This document shows positions 44,257-54,926 of a stretch of DNA of 64,000 nt, piece after piece. This DNA is from CAVVYV01 sp963818205 (lineage in GTDB: Bacteria; Actinomycetota; Thermoleophilia; Solirubrobacterales; 70-9), in the NCBI GenBank assembly GCA_963818205.1, contig CAWFRG010000009.1, forward strand, positions 124,001-188,000, read 5' to 3'. A program made the translations under genes and the position numbers. Under the pieces are notes generated by a model, which saw only the letters and a list, made by a program, of their open reading frames with translations, was not told the DNA's origin and did no database searches. Each line of letters opens with the position of its first letter. The stretch's first letter is position 1.

Positions 44257-44262
44257 ACCGTA
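44257..44262 (-). promoter_or_regulatory. -10 box of the thioesterase gene, leaderless type
   Basis: TACGGT on the minus strand, 6 bases before the GTG at 44250. Confidence 0.45.
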
Positions 44263-44273
44263 CGAAAGCCCAG

Positions 44274-44316
44274 GGTCAGGTCTTGCGATCCAACTGTCGT
44301 AATGCAAGACCTGACC
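44274..44316. repeat. Perfect 13-bp inverted repeat, REP-like
   Basis: GGTCAGGTCTTGC (44274-44286), a 17-base loop, then GCAAGACCTGACC (44304-44316). It follows the MFS transporter stop by three bases on the minus strand. The left arm recurs at 19174-19187. The sequence resembles REP-type palindromes mobilised by TnpA-REP (RAYT) transposases, but none is present here. It could also end MFS transcription. Confidence 0.65.
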
Positions 44317-44319
44317 TGA

Positions 44320-46028
44320 TCAGAGCCCGAGGAGAGCAGGGCCCAAGGTGGTGAGGTCGCGGGGATCCTCGCCGTACTTGTCCTCGAAGTCCTCTGGCGG
44401 CGCTCGTCATCGAAGAGCGCCAGCAGCAGCTCCTCGCGGCTCGAGCCGAAGTCGCAGGCGGCGCGGTCAAGGGCGGCCAGGGAGAGATCCTGGAGGGCGC
44501 CGCCGATCCCCCCGGTGCTCGGCAGCTCGCGGTCCTCGCAGGGATCGCCGATCTTCACTGTCTCGCGTTGCGAGGCTCCGAAGGCGACCCCGTAGCCGGC
44601 CGCCACCAGCAGCGCGGCGATCCCGGCGCTCGCCACCGCAGTCCGCCGTAGCCCGACCGCCGGCGCCAACGCGCCCCAGAGCAGCACCAGCGCCGCGGCC
44701 AAAGCGAGGCCGGCGGTGACGATGAAGGCGACCCGGAAGGCGGCGCGGACCGCGCCGGTGACCACGTCGTCGAGGCGATCGCCGAGTTGCTCGACCTCGG
44801 CGGCCTCCTCTCCCTCCAGCCCGGACTGGGTCTCGTCGATTGAACGCTCGAGCTGGCCGCGCGGGTCGTCGGTGTTGATCCCGGCGAACATCTGCGGCGC
44901 CAGGGTGATCTTCTCCTCCGGAGGCAGCCGGGCGTCGAGCAGCGCGGCGGTCCCCTGCTCGCGGGCGTCGGCGATCGTCGAGTCGAGGTTGGCCGAGATG
45001 ATCGGCGCCAGGAGGGCGAGGGCGATTGCGATGCCGGCGTGGCGGATGGTGAGGAGCCGGGCGACGTCCTCGCGGGTTCGCTCGGCGATCAGCTCGCCGG
45101 CGAGGGCTGGAAGCGCCATCCCCATCCCAAGCGCCAGCGAGGATCTGAGGCGGCACCGTCCACCAGGCGGAGGCGCCGGGCAGGAGCGCCAGGCAGCCGA
45201 CCCCGCCGGCGACCAGCAGGCAGCCGGCGGCGGCGCGGGTCTCGGCCGGTCCTGGGATCCGCGAGGCGGCGAGCGCCGCCAGCGGCAGCACGCTGACCGT
45301 GAGCGCCGCCGCCAGTGGGTCGATGCTCCAGCCCGAGACCAGGAGCAGGACGACCAGGAAGATCACCGCGGTCAGCGAGGCGGAGAGCAGAGCGAGGGCG
45401 ACCGCCGGGCGGAAGGGGAGAGGGGAGGACGCGCGATCCTGCTCGGCGCTCCGAGGGAGGGAGGGCTCGCCGCCTTGCCGGAGTGCCGCCCGCAGGCAGA
45501 CGATCGCTCCAGGGGCGGCGATCGGGACCTGGGCGAGGAAGATCGCCCGCCAGTCGAAGGCCTCGGTAAGGGCGCCGCCGAGTGCGGGCCCGACCGCGAC
45601 CCCGAAGACCGAGGCCGCGACCCAGAGCCGCCGGCCGGTTCCCGGCGAGCCGCCGCCGAGCAGCTCGAAGGAGGCGAGCAGGGCGCCGGCGCCTCCGATC
45701 GCCTGCACCGCCGCGGAGCACGAGCAGCAGTCCGAGCGAGTCCGAGAGCCCGCAGGCGAGCGAGGCGAGCGCGAACAGGGTGATCCCCGCGGCACCGATC
45801 CGAGCCGCTCCGTATCCGGCGGGCGAGGCGGGCCGCGGGGAGCAGGGCCAGCGCCAGCACCGCCGTGTAGACGCCGAGGACGAGGGCGACGCCCTCGACG
45901 GTGGCGTCGAGCTCGATCAGGATCGAGGGCAGCCCCAGGGTGACGATCGAGGCGTCGGCGAGGGCGATCCCGGCGGCGAGCGCCAGAGCCACCCGGCCGG
46001 CCCCGCCGATCCGACTTCGCTCAGTCAT
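44320..46028 (-). CDS. MFS transporter, 14-helix drug-efflux type, frame broken several times
   Basis: Membrane exporter. The N-terminal ALAAGIALADASIVTLGLPS and VYTAVLALALLPAARLARR, then VQAIGGAGALLASFELL and FGVAVGPALGGALTEAFDWR, are EmrB/QacA-like (motif C type GPALGG). A large loop with an unusual stretch (about 44860-45000) precedes the last helices. Frame changes occur near 45780, 45130 and 44400. The proposed stop is TGA at 44320-44322 after FEDKYGEDPRDLTTL. Substrate unknown. Confidence 0.75.
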
Positions 46029-46068
46029 CGCTACTGGTTTCTAGCCGACCTCGCCACCCGCCAGGTTT

Positions 46069-46108
46069 GAGCGGGGCGCGGCGGGGGGAGAGTCGCCGCG
46101 CCCCGCTC
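46069..46108. terminator. Strong hairpin, 15-bp perfect stem
   Basis: GAGCGGGGCGCGGCG, 10-base loop, CGCCGCGCCCCGCTC, followed on the plus strand by TTGTT. It lies between two minus-strand genes (MMPL and MFS) and probably insulates them. Confidence 0.65.
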
Positions 46109-46133
46109 TTGTTCCGGAGCACGAGTCGCGAGG

Positions 46134-46164
46134 GGGCCGGGCGCCTGGGGCAGGCGCCCGGCCC
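46134..46164. terminator. Second strong hairpin, 13-bp perfect stem
   Basis: GGGCCGGGCGCCT, loop GGGGC, AGGCGCCCGGCCC. It starts 9 bases downstream of the MMPL stop on the minus strand and pairs with the hairpin at 46069 as a tandem terminator. Confidence 0.65.
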
Positions 46165-46172
46165 TCGCCTCG

Positions 46173-48334
46173 CTACTCGGCTTCGCTCGCCGCCACCCGT
46201 CGTGGCAGCGAGGGCTGGACCCGAAGCAGCCGGGCCGGCCAGCGTCGGGAGCCACCAGTTCCAGCGGCCCATCAGGGAGATCACCGCGGGCACGATCAGC
46301 GCCCGGATCACGGTGGCGTCGAGCAGGATCCCGGCCGCGAGCCCGGTGGCCAGCATCTTCACGTCCGTCTCCGGTCCCGACGCCATCGAGATGAAGGCGA
46401 GGAACAGGATCAGCGCGGCGCTGGTCACCAGCCGTCCCGGTCCGCCCGATCCCCTGGACCACGGCGACGCTGGTCGAGCCGGTGCGGTCGTACTCCTCCC
46501 GCATCCGGGAGAGGATGAACACCTCGTAGTCCATCGAGAGCCCGAAGAGGAAGGCGAAGATGATCAGCGGCATCCACGACGGGATCGACCCGGTCGCCTC
46601 GATCCCGAAGATCGCCTCGGAGCCGAGGCCGTGCTGCCAGATCAGGACCACCACGCCCCAGGCCGCGGCGACGCTGAGGATGTTGAGCACGATCGCCTTC
46701 AGCGGCAGCAGCAGCGAGCGGAACGCCCGCGCCAGCAGGATGAAGGTGGTGATCGTGATCAGCGCGATCATCAGCGGGAAGCTGCCGTAGACGGCGTCGA
46801 TGAAATCGCTGTTGGAGGCGGGCTGGCCGCCGACCTGGACGTCGGGACCGGCCGCGTGCGCCGTGTCGCGGACGCCCTCGAGCGTCGCTCCGCCCTCGTC
46901 GGAGCCGCTGTCGGGAACCGGGATCGCCTCGACGATCGCGGTCCCGTCGTTGCCGCCAGCCGTCGCTGCGGGCGCGACCGCGCCGTGGATGCCCTCGACG
47001 CCGCGCAGGTCGGCCGCGACCTGTTCGGGATCGGTGTCGCCCTTCCGACCAGGATCTCGTGCGGGAGCAGCGATCCCTCGCCGATCCCGGCGTCCTCGAG
47101 CGCGACCAGGCCCTCCTTGGCGTCGCCCGACTTGGCGATCGTGTCGGCGTCGGAGGTGCCGAGCTGCAGGTCGGTCGCGGCGAAGGCGAGCGCCAGGATC
47201 ACCGCCATGCCGGCGCCGGCCGCGAGCCAGCGCCGCCGCGAGACCGCCTCGGCCCAGCGGGTCCAGGCGCGGCTCGCCTTGTCGTCGGTGCGCCGGTGGG
47301 GCCAGTCGAGCCGCGGCCCGAGCTTCGCCAGGATCACCGGAAGCAGGGTGATCGCGACCACGCGTCGAGACCAGCGGGATCAGCATCCCGCCGTAGCCCA
47401 TCGAGCGCAGGAACGGCAGCGGCAGCGCGATCAGCGCGAACAGGCCGATCGCGACGGTGATCCCGCTGAAGATCACCGCGCTGCCCGGCGGTCTCCATCG
47501 CCCGCTGGACCGCCTCCTCGTTGCTGCGGCCGTGCGAGCGCTCCTCGCGCCAGCGCGAGACCACCAGCAGCGAGTAGTCGATCGCCACCCCGAGCCCGAT
47601 CAGCGCGATCAGGAACTGGACGATCGGCGAGACGTCGGTGATCTCGGTCAGCCCGAGCAGGAGCAGGAAGGTGGTCATGATCGAGACGACGGCCGTCATC
47701 ATCGGGACGACCGCGAGGAAGGAGGCGAAGACGAAGGTGAGGACGATCAGGGCGCCGACGCCGCCGAGCACCGCCTCGAGGAGGACGCCCGGGCCCTCGC
47801 TGTCAGCGCCGCTGTCCTCGGCCAGGGCGTCGAAGCCGGTCAGGTGCACCGGCGCGCCGCCGACGGTGGCGCCCTTGAGCGCGGCGCTGGCGGCCTTCTC
47901 AGCCTCGGGGTTCTCGCCGAACTGCTGGTCGGGGTCGGGCGTCGGGTAGACGAGCGCGAAGGTCGTCCGGCCGTCGTCGGAGACGAAGGCCTCGGTCGCC
48001 GGTCGACGCGTAGGAGGCGATCCGGGCCCCCGGCAGCGCCTCGTTGGAGCTGGCGTCGACTTCGCCAGGTCGGCCTTCACCCCCGGCGAGTCGATCGATT
48101 CGCCGTCCGGCAAGGTCGCCACCGGAACGAGGGGGGCGGCGTCCCGCCGGTGCCCCGGTACTGGTCGGCGATCGCGAGGTTGGTCTCCCAGCCCTCCTTC
48201 TCTGGGACGGAGAACTCCTGGTCGAGCGCCTCGGACGCGGGCCCCGCGGCCATCACGCCGGCGATCGTGGCGACGATCCAGAAGCTGACGACGGTGCGCT
48301 TGTGGGCAAGGACCCAGCGGGTGAGCGACGACAC
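46173..48334 (-). CDS. MMPL-family RND transporter, frame broken many times
   Basis: About 720 residues once frames are joined. N-terminal SSLTRWVLAHKRTVVSFWIV, then the GIGVAIDYSLLVVSRWREE-type motif (seen as LGVAIDYSLLVVSRWREERS), VQRAMETAG, FLRSMGYGGMLIPL, and a second half with FLFGLSMDYEVFILSRMREE and GILLDATVIRALIVPAV. It probably ends RRVAASEAE at TAG 46173. GTG 48334 has AAGGAGG six bases upstream. Divergent from the two-component genes, which may regulate it. Confidence 0.82.
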
Positions 48335-48616
48335 GGACTACCTCCTTGATTGCTCTGTAACTACGACGAACCGATGCCGTCAGGTGTGACACCGGCTTGG
48401 GGCCGCACGATGGACCGTCGGTGTGCCCCCTTCAATTGGGAATCACCCCGAGCTTTCCCTCGGTCAACCCCGATCTCTGTCATGGGGCGACGGACGGACG
48501 GCCCCGTTCGCCCACAACGCCCCTACGAGGGAACTTGGAGGTCCCCCTCAGGGGGTAGGGGGATCACTCCGGGGTGGGATTCCGGGTCAGGGTGGGCGGA
48601 GTACCGTCTTGGCCAT
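48335..48616. promoter_or_regulatory. Divergent control region between MMPL and histidine kinase genes
   Basis: 282 bases without a gene. It contains an 11-base palindrome GGTGTGACACC (48383-48393), a CCCCC-TCA-GGGGG hairpin (48543-48555) followed by another G5 run, and the kinase -10 box at 48602. It is a likely site for the NarL-type regulator encoded downstream. Confidence 0.5.
48602..48607 (+). promoter_or_regulatory. -10 box of the histidine kinase gene, leaderless type
   Basis: TACCGT, 9 bases before the ATG at 48617. Confidence 0.5.
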
Positions 48617-49902
48617 ATGAAACGCGAGAGGCTGTCCAATTGGTTCATCCGGCATCGCGACCTCGCGGTCGACGTCTTCTGGGCGCTCCTCTCGTTCAAG
48701 GTGGCGCTGGTGATGTTCGCCTCCGGCGGCCTCGGCCCGGCGGAGCACGATCAGCGCGGGCTGGACCTGCTCGGGGTCTTCGTCGCTGCCGGGATCTCGT
48801 TCCCGCTCCTGGCTCGCCGCCGCGCGCCGGTTCCCGTCTTCCTCGCCGTGATGGCGTCGCTCGTCGCGCTCATGGCGCTCCGCTATCCACCCGACGTCAC
48901 CATCGGCCCGATCGTCGCCCTGTTCACCCTCGCTCGCGCCTCAGGGCGGGAGGTTCCCGCCAGGCTCGCAATCGGGATCACAGTTGGGGCTTTCCTCGCG
49001 GTGGGCGCGGCGCTGAGCCGTTGCCTACGACAAACTCCCCGTTTCCCGAGACGACTTTCATCGGCCTGATCTGGCTGGCGATCTGGTTCGCCGGGCGGAG
49101 CGCGCGCCTGAAGGCCGAGCACATCAGCGACCTGGAGGAGCGGGCCGAGCGGGCCGAGCAGATGGCGGAGCGGGAAAGGCGCCTCGCCGCCGCCGAGGAG
49201 CGCACCCGGATCGCGCGCGACCTCCACGACTCGGCCGGCCACGCGATCAACGTGATCCTGGTCGAGGCCGGTGCCGCGCGGCTCCTGCGCGACAGCGATC
49301 CCGAGCGCGCCGAGCAGGCGATCGAGACGATCGAGAGGGTGGCCCGCGAGCAGATCGACGAGATCGACCGGCTCGTCAACGCCCTCCGCGAGGGCGACCG
49401 GGGCGAGAAGACCCCTCTCGGGGACCCGGAGGTAGCGCTCGGAATGAAACGGGGGAAGGAAGCGGTCGAGGCGCTGTTCGAGCTCCACCGCGCGACCGGG
49501 CTCGACCTGGAGGTGTCACGGACGGGCGAGGGGCGAGCGCTGGGGCCATCGGTGGGCAGGGGCATGTTCAGGCTGCTCCAGGAGTCGCTCACCAACGCCG
49601 CACGGCACGGCGACGGGAGCGCCGAGGTGGAGTTCAACTTCCGCGACGAAGGCGTCGAGGTCGTGGTCGCCAACCCGGTCGCAGATCCGGCGAGCAACGG
49701 CGAGCCCCCGGCGGAGGGACACGGCCTGGCGGGGATGCGCGAGCGCGCCGTCCTCCTCGGGGGAACCTTCGAGGCGACCCAGGTGAATGGCACCTTCCGG
49801 GTCCGGGCGGTGCTCCCCTACGACTCGCGCTACAAGACGCCCGCCCACGACCGCGCCGCCGAGGAGTTGATGGGGACCATGAGCGACCTCCGAGACCGGT
49901 GA
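48617..49902 (+). CDS. NarL-type sensor histidine kinase, frame broken
   Basis: Membrane kinase with about five N-terminal helices (VFWALLSFKVALVMFASG, LLGVFVAAGISFPLL, then VFLAVMASLVALMAL, IGPIVALFTLAR), a coiled-coil, the HisKA_3 box with phospho-His in RIARDLHDSAGHAINVILVE, and an HATPase domain (LLQESLTNAARHGDGSA, EGHGLAGMRERAVLLGG). Two extra bases near 49020-49055 appear to break the last helix region (AYDKLPVSETTF). Its TGA overlaps the GTG of the response regulator. Confidence 0.88.
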
Positions 49903-50568
49903 CCCCAGCGCCGGTCGGCGTCCTGATCGTCGACGACGACAAGCTGATGCGGGCGGGGCTGCGGGCGGTGCTCTCCAGCGACGAGGGGATCGAGGTCGTC
50001 GGGGAGGCCGATGACGGCCGTGCCGCGATCGACAGCGCCCGCCGGCTCGCGTCCCGACGTCGTCCTGATGGACGTCCGGATGCCCGAGATGGACGGGATC
50101 ACCGCCACCCGCGAGGTCCTGGAGGCGGCACCGGACTGCCGGGTGGTGATCGTGACGACCTTCGAGGAAGACGACTACGTCTTCGGCGGGCTCGCCGCCG
50201 GGGCGTCGGGCTTCCTGCTCAAGCGGACCGGGCCGGAGGAGCTGATCGCGGCGATCCACACGGTCGCCGGCGGCGAGGCGCTGCTCTCGCCGTCGGTCAC
50301 CCGCCGGGTGATCGAGCGGATGGCGCGGGAGCCCGGGGGTCGAGCCTCAGGAGGAGCGGCTCGAGGAGCTCACCGAGCGCGAGCGGGAGGTGCTCGAGCT
50401 GATCGCGGCGGGCTCACCAACGCCGAGATCGCCGAGCGCCTGGTGATCGAGGAGTCCACCGTGAAGACCCACGTCAAGCGGGTGCTGATGAAGCTCGACC
50501 TCCGCGACCGCGTCCAGGCGGTGATCTTCGCCTACGAAAACGGGGTCGTCCGACCGGGGGTCGGCTAG
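49899..50568 (+). CDS. NarL/FixJ-family response regulator, frame broken
   Basis: Receiver domain with VGVLIVDDDKLMRAGLRAVL, phospho-Asp in DVVLMDVRMPEMDG, switch Thr in VIVTTFEEDDYV and Lys in GFLLKRTGPEEL. The C-terminal LuxR helix-turn-helix contains ELTEREREVLELIAAG and TNAEIAERLVIEESTVKTHV. Frame changes occur near 50050, 50345 and 50412; about 222 residues. The GTG start overlaps the kinase stop (GTGA). Likely targets: its own locus and the divergent MMPL transporter. Confidence 0.9.
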
Positions 50569-50657
50569 AGGAGGTTTAGCCGAGCCCCGTCGCGCCACAG
50601 GCAACTGGAGGGCTTTGACGGGAAGAGTCTCCGCGCCAAGCCCCAAGGGTGGCCGTT

Positions 50658-52313
50658 CTAGAGGCCGAGCGCGGTGCGCGAGACCGTCTCCAGCACCTGC
50701 TGCTGGTAGTAGACCGGGACGCCGCCGTCGGCCATGATGACACCCGATGGGTAGTGGGTCGAGACGGCGAGCGTGTAGACGTTGCTCTCGCGAGATCGCG
50801 AGGCCGAAGTAGTCGCCGATGAAGGCGCGGGTCGCGCACGGGTCGGTGTGCGCCGCGCAGGCCATCTGGTCGATCCCGTCGATCGTCTGGCCGGGCTGCT
50901 CCGGGTCCCAGGTGAAGTCCGAGACGCGGACGTTGCCGCCGACCGGCACGGCGCCGGTTCCGTCGTCCTTGAACGCCTGCAGCGACGACGTCGATGCAGA
51001 AGTTCGTCCGGCCGACGTCGCTCCGGCAGGATGCTCGGGTCCTCGGGGCAGGCCGCGCGGCGGTCGTAGAAGTTGACCGCGACCGCCCCGCCGGGCCCGG
51101 CGGCCACCTGGCGGCTGGAACTGGTCGGACGCCGTCGGGTTCGCGTTGTCGTTGACGACGATCGGCGCTGACCAGGTGTCGACCGAAGTCGATCGACTGG
51201 GTGAACTTGACGTCGAACTGGCTGCCGTCCCAGTCCTCCCAGACCAGGTAGAGGTGGCCGGGGTGGTCGGGGCTGGCGGCGAAGTGCTCGAGGATGCCGT
51301 CGCGGAAGCGTCGTGTTCGGCAGGCAGCAGCCGGGCATCAGGCGTGGCCTGCGTCGACCGGCACGAACTCCGACCAGGTGACGCCGTCGTCGCTCGAGCG
51401 GCGCACGTAGATCGTCTTGCGGTCGTTGCGGCTCGGGTGGTCGGATGCGACCGAGACGTAGACGTTGCCGGCCGCGTCGACCGCCGGGTAGACGAACTCG
51501 TTGGTCGGGCCCGGTCTGGTTGGGCTCGGTGATCGTCACGGCCTTGGCGAAGCGTCTGCCCGCGGTCGCGCGAGACCGCCACCCTGATCTTGGTGGTGCG
51601 AGCCGTTGAAGATCGCCCAGGCGGCGTAGACGTGGTCCTGGAAGCGGTTGCCGGGGATGTGGTTGACCGCCACCCACTGCTTGTCCTCGACGAAGCCCGA
51701 GGCTCTTGCTGGACCAGTTGGGGGCATGCTCGAGCGGCTGGCCGCCGTTGCCCGTGACCCAGTGCTGGCCCGATGTCGTCGCTGTAGGAGATCGCGATGT
51801 TCGAGTTCGGGTGCAGGTTGTGCCCAGAAGGCGTTGAAGGGCAGCGTCACCTGGTAGACGCGGCCCTTGGTGTCGAACTCCGCGTTCGGGTCGGTGTTGT
51901 TGGTCCAGCTCGGCGGCATCGTCCTGGGTGCCGGTGGAGATGCAGTCGTAGCCCTGGACCTGGTTCGCGGTCGACGGGCATGCCGTTCTGGATCCAGAAG
52001 GAGCCGAGATGGAAGTCGTAGAAGGTGGAGAACGTCTCGAAGAAGAACTTCGAGGTGCCGACGAGCTGCTCGGTGCCCGGCTTCACCGCGACCCAGGACT
52101 CCGAGAAGTTCGAGTTGTACGTGCCCGACGCGGCAGGTGCCCGGATCGGGCGCTGTCTGCCCGGGCGGGACCGGATAGCCGCCGCCCGTTGACGGCTTGC
52201 TGACCACTGTGTTGACCGCCGGCGGGCCCGGCGACCAGAGCTGCGCGCTGGCGGTGCCGACGTTTCCGGCGATCAACCCCAACGCGAGCGACGGCTACAG
52301 CGATCCTTCGCAT
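50658..52313 (-). CDS. Secreted BNR/sialidase-like repeat protein, heavily frameshifted
   Basis: Signal peptide at MRRIAVAVA and GLIAGNVGTASA, then a beta-propeller-like body. Asp-box type strings can be read in different frames: SYSDDGGQHWV, AVSRDRGQTF and DDGVTWSEFVPV. EDKQWVAVNHIPGNRFQDHV and FIGDYFGLAIS are typical of exported proteins of this group. The protein is about 545 residues when joined; at least ten frame changes. Enzymatic activity is not established; many such proteins only bind or scaffold. Confidence 0.7.
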
Positions 52314-52366
52314 TGCCCTCCTCGAGGAGTCGAGGATGGTCTACCCCACGGCCCGAATCAAAGGGG

Positions 52367-53547
52367 CTAAAGCCCGAGCTGCTTCCCGAGGATCTCCTTC
52401 ATCACCTCGTCGGTGCCGCCGCCGATCGGGCCGAGGCGGGCGTCGCGGTAGGCGCGCTCGACGCCGTACTCGCGCATGTAGCCGTAGCCGCCGTGGATCT
52501 GGATCGCCTCGTCGGCGACCTCGCACGAGCGCCCGCTGGGTGAAGAGCTTCGCCTGGGTGACCTCGCGGGTGGCGTCCTCGCCCGCGGCGAACTTGCGCA
52601 GGCAGGCGTAGGTGAGGGCGCGGGAGACCTCGATCTTCATCGACATCTCGGCGAACTTGTGGCGGATCGCCTGGAAGCGGCCGATCGGCCGGCCGAAGGC
52701 CTCGCGCTCCTTCGCGTAGCGCGAGGGTCTCCTCGAAGACCCGCTGCATCCCGCCGACGGCGCCCAGCGCCATCGTCAGCCGCTCCCACTGGAAGTTGGC
52801 CATGATCAGCTTGAAGCCCTCGTTCTCCTCGCCGAGCAGGTTCTCGGCGGGGACCTCGACGTCGGTGAAGGCGAGCTCGCCGGTGTCGGATGAGTGCCAG
52901 CCCATCTTCTCCAGCTTCCCGCCACCTCGTAGCCGGGCATCTCCCGCTCGAGGACGAGGAAGGAGATGCCGTGGTGGCCGCCCTCCTCGGTGGTCTTCAC
53001 CGCGCAGACGAGGAAGTCGGCGCGGACGCCGTTGGTGATGAAGGTCTTGCGCGCCGTTGACGACGTAGCCGCCGTCGACCTTCCTGGCGGTGGTCCGGAG
53101 CGAGGCGACGTCGGAGCCGGCTCCCGGCTCGGTGATCCCGAGCGCGCCGATCAGCTCGCCCCGGATCCCGGGCACCAGCCAGCGCTGCTTCTGCTCCTCG
53201 GTCCCGAACTTCCAGATCGGCGGCGTGGCGATCTCGGCGTGGGCGCCGATCCCGGCGGCGACGCCGCCGCTGGCCCCGGAGCGCGAGAGCTCCTCGACCC
53301 AGACCGCGTCGTGGACGTAGTCGCCGCCCTGGCCGCCGTACTCGGTCGGGTACTTGAGCCCGAGGAAGCCGAGCTCGCCGCAGCGGTTGAAGAGCTCGCG
53401 CGGGAACTCCCGGGCCTCCTCCCACTCCTCGACGTGGGGCGCGATCTCCTTGGAGACGAAGCGCCGCACCGACTCGCGCAGCTCCTCGTGCTCCTCGGTG
53501 AACGGCGGGAGCGGCGCCCGCTCGCCGGTGTCCTTGATCACGGTCAC
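52367..53547 (-). CDS. Acyl-CoA dehydrogenase, frame broken several times
   Basis: FAD enzyme that introduces the first double bond into acyl-CoA. Readable blocks: FTEEHEELRESVRRFVSKEI, LKYPTEYGGQGGDYVHDAVW, LGITEPGAGSDVASLRTTA, KMGWHSSDTGELAFTDVEVP and FAAGEDATREVTQAKLFTQR, ending KEILGKQLGL. GTG 53547 overlaps the upstream stop (GTGA). Very similar in plan to the dehydrogenase at 56692-57901; catalytic Glu position not checked. Confidence 0.88.
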
Positions 53548-53986
53548 TCTGACGCGCCTTGCTTCGGTGGCTTCCAGTCCTCCATGGTGGTGTGGCCGCG
53601 GCCGGCGTGGTCGAAGCCGAGCAGGTCGCCCTGCGGGTTCTTCTTGTCGCCGTGGTGGTAGGCGCGGACCTCGGCGATCTTGCCGTCGCGGAGGCGGAAC
53701 CACTCGGTGCCGCGGTTCAGCCGCTTCTCGCCGGACTTCGGGTCGCGCCAGGTCATCGTCCACTCGATCACCGCCTCGTCGCCGGACTCGATCCCGTGCT
53801 CCAGCCACCACTGCCCGTCGACGGTCTCGACCCCCCACCTGGCGTTCTCGGCGATCTCCCGGCCGCGGTGCGGCCCGAGCCGCGTGTAGTAGTGGACGGC
53901 GTCGTCGGTGAAGTGCGAGGCGACGAGGTCGGCGTCGCCGGTGTTGAGCGCCTCGTAGTAGGAGCGGATGTGGTCGAGGTTGCCAT
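53544..53986 (-). CDS. NTF2/SnoaL-like protein, frame broken
   Basis: About 147 residues. LDHIRSYYEALNTGDADLVA and ARWGVETVDGQWWLEHGIES are read in one frame and VIEWTMTWRDPKSGEKRLNR then AEVRAYHHGDKKNPQGDL in another. The start is ATG 53986; a base seems missing right after it. TAAGAA lies 7 bases upstream. The stop overlaps the dehydrogenase start, so the two are translationally coupled. Confidence 0.75.
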
Positions 53987-54007
53987 GGCGAGATTCTTAC
54001 CGGCGGC

Positions 54008-54035
54008 TGTCGATTTGGGGCTGCGCCGTTCGTCG
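54008..54035 (+). promoter_or_regulatory. ECF-type promoter of the first DGPF gene
   Basis: TGTCGA (54008-54013), 17-base spacer, CGTCG (54031-54035). From memory, TGTCGA with CGA/TC is the motif reported for ECF42 sigma factors; a sigma factor of that type is encoded just downstream. Confidence 0.6.
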
Positions 54036-54045
54036 TTAGGGTGAA

Positions 54046-54064
54046 AGCGGCGAATGGCGCCGCT
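54046..54064 (+). promoter_or_regulatory. Leader hairpin before the first DGPF gene
   Basis: AGCGGCG, loop AATGG, CGCCGCT. Followed by AGGAGGA and the ATG at 54085. The same hairpin with loop ATTGG precedes the third DGPF gene. Confidence 0.55.
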
Positions 54065-54084
54065 CGCAACCAGGAGGAAGACCG

Positions 54085-54490
54085 ATGAAGTACCTGCTCG
54101 ACGTTTATCGTCGACAGGGAGTCGCAGCATGGAGGACGCGAGCCCGGAGGAGATGAAGGAGGCGATGGACGCGCTGGACCGCCTTCGACCGGGAGGCGAC
54201 CGAAAGCGGGAGCGCTGATCGCCTGCGAGCCAGCTCGAGGACGCCGACGACGACGGTCAGGATCGCGCGACGGTGAGCGGACCGTCACCGACGGACCCTT
54301 CGCCGAGTCGAAGGAGCAGCTCGGCGGCTTCTGCCTGCTCGAGTGCAAAGACCTCGACGAGGCGCTCGAGTGGGCGAACAAGGTGCCGATAGGACCTGGG
54401 CCGCGATCGAGGTCAGCCCGGTCATGGACCTCTCGCAGTTCGGCTACGAGAGCCCCGCGGCCGCGTCCCCGGTCGAAGGCCCCCGCGTAG
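54085..54490 (+). CDS. DGPF (YCII-related) protein 1, frame broken several times
   Basis: Small YCII-related protein. Recognisable blocks are MKYLL, EDASPEEMKEAMDALD, VTDGPFAESKEQLGGF with the DGPF signature, CLLECKDLDEALEWANKVP and VMDLSQFGYESP. Strong AGGAGGA ribosome site. The stop is probably TAG at 54488-54490. Proteins of this family are almost always encoded next to ECF42 sigma factors; their biochemical role is not settled. Confidence 0.8.
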
Positions 54491-54526
54491 GTAACGGCCT
54501 GAGCGCCGAAACAAGGAGGAAGATCG

Positions 54527-54926
54527 ATGAAGTATCTGCTCGCATTGATCGCTGAGGAGGGTGGCATGGAGGACGCCACCCCTGAGGAGATGAAGGCGGA
54601 GATGGACCGCTGGGACGCCTACGGCAAGGAGGCGGTCGAGAAGGGCGCCTTCATCGCCGGCGAGGCCCTCCAGCCGAGCGCGACCGCGTCCACGGTGACG
54701 ATCGAGGAGCGGCGAGGAGCCGCCGTCACCGACGGCCCGTTCGCCGAGTCGAAGGAGCAGGTCGGCGGCTTCTACCTGCTCGAGTGCAAGGACCTCGACG
54801 AGGCCCTCGAGTACGCGAAGAAGATCCCGTCCGGGACGGCTCGGTCGAGGTGCGCCCGGTGATGGACTACTCGGAGTACGGCTACGAGGACCCGACCGAG
54901 GCCGGCGCAAGGCCCGCGCGTCATAG
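54527..54926 (+). CDS. DGPF (YCII-related) protein 2
   Basis: MKYLLALIAEEGGMEDATPE at the start, then VTDGPFAESKEQVGGFYLLE and LDEALEYAKKIPS, closely similar to protein 1. AAGGAGGA precedes the ATG. Near 54830 the frame moves (GSVEVRPVMDYSEYGYEDP continues in the frame of the sigma gene). The stop is taken as TAG at 54924-54926, but in the raw sequence this protein runs in frame into the sigma factor, so a fusion is possible. Confidence 0.75.
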
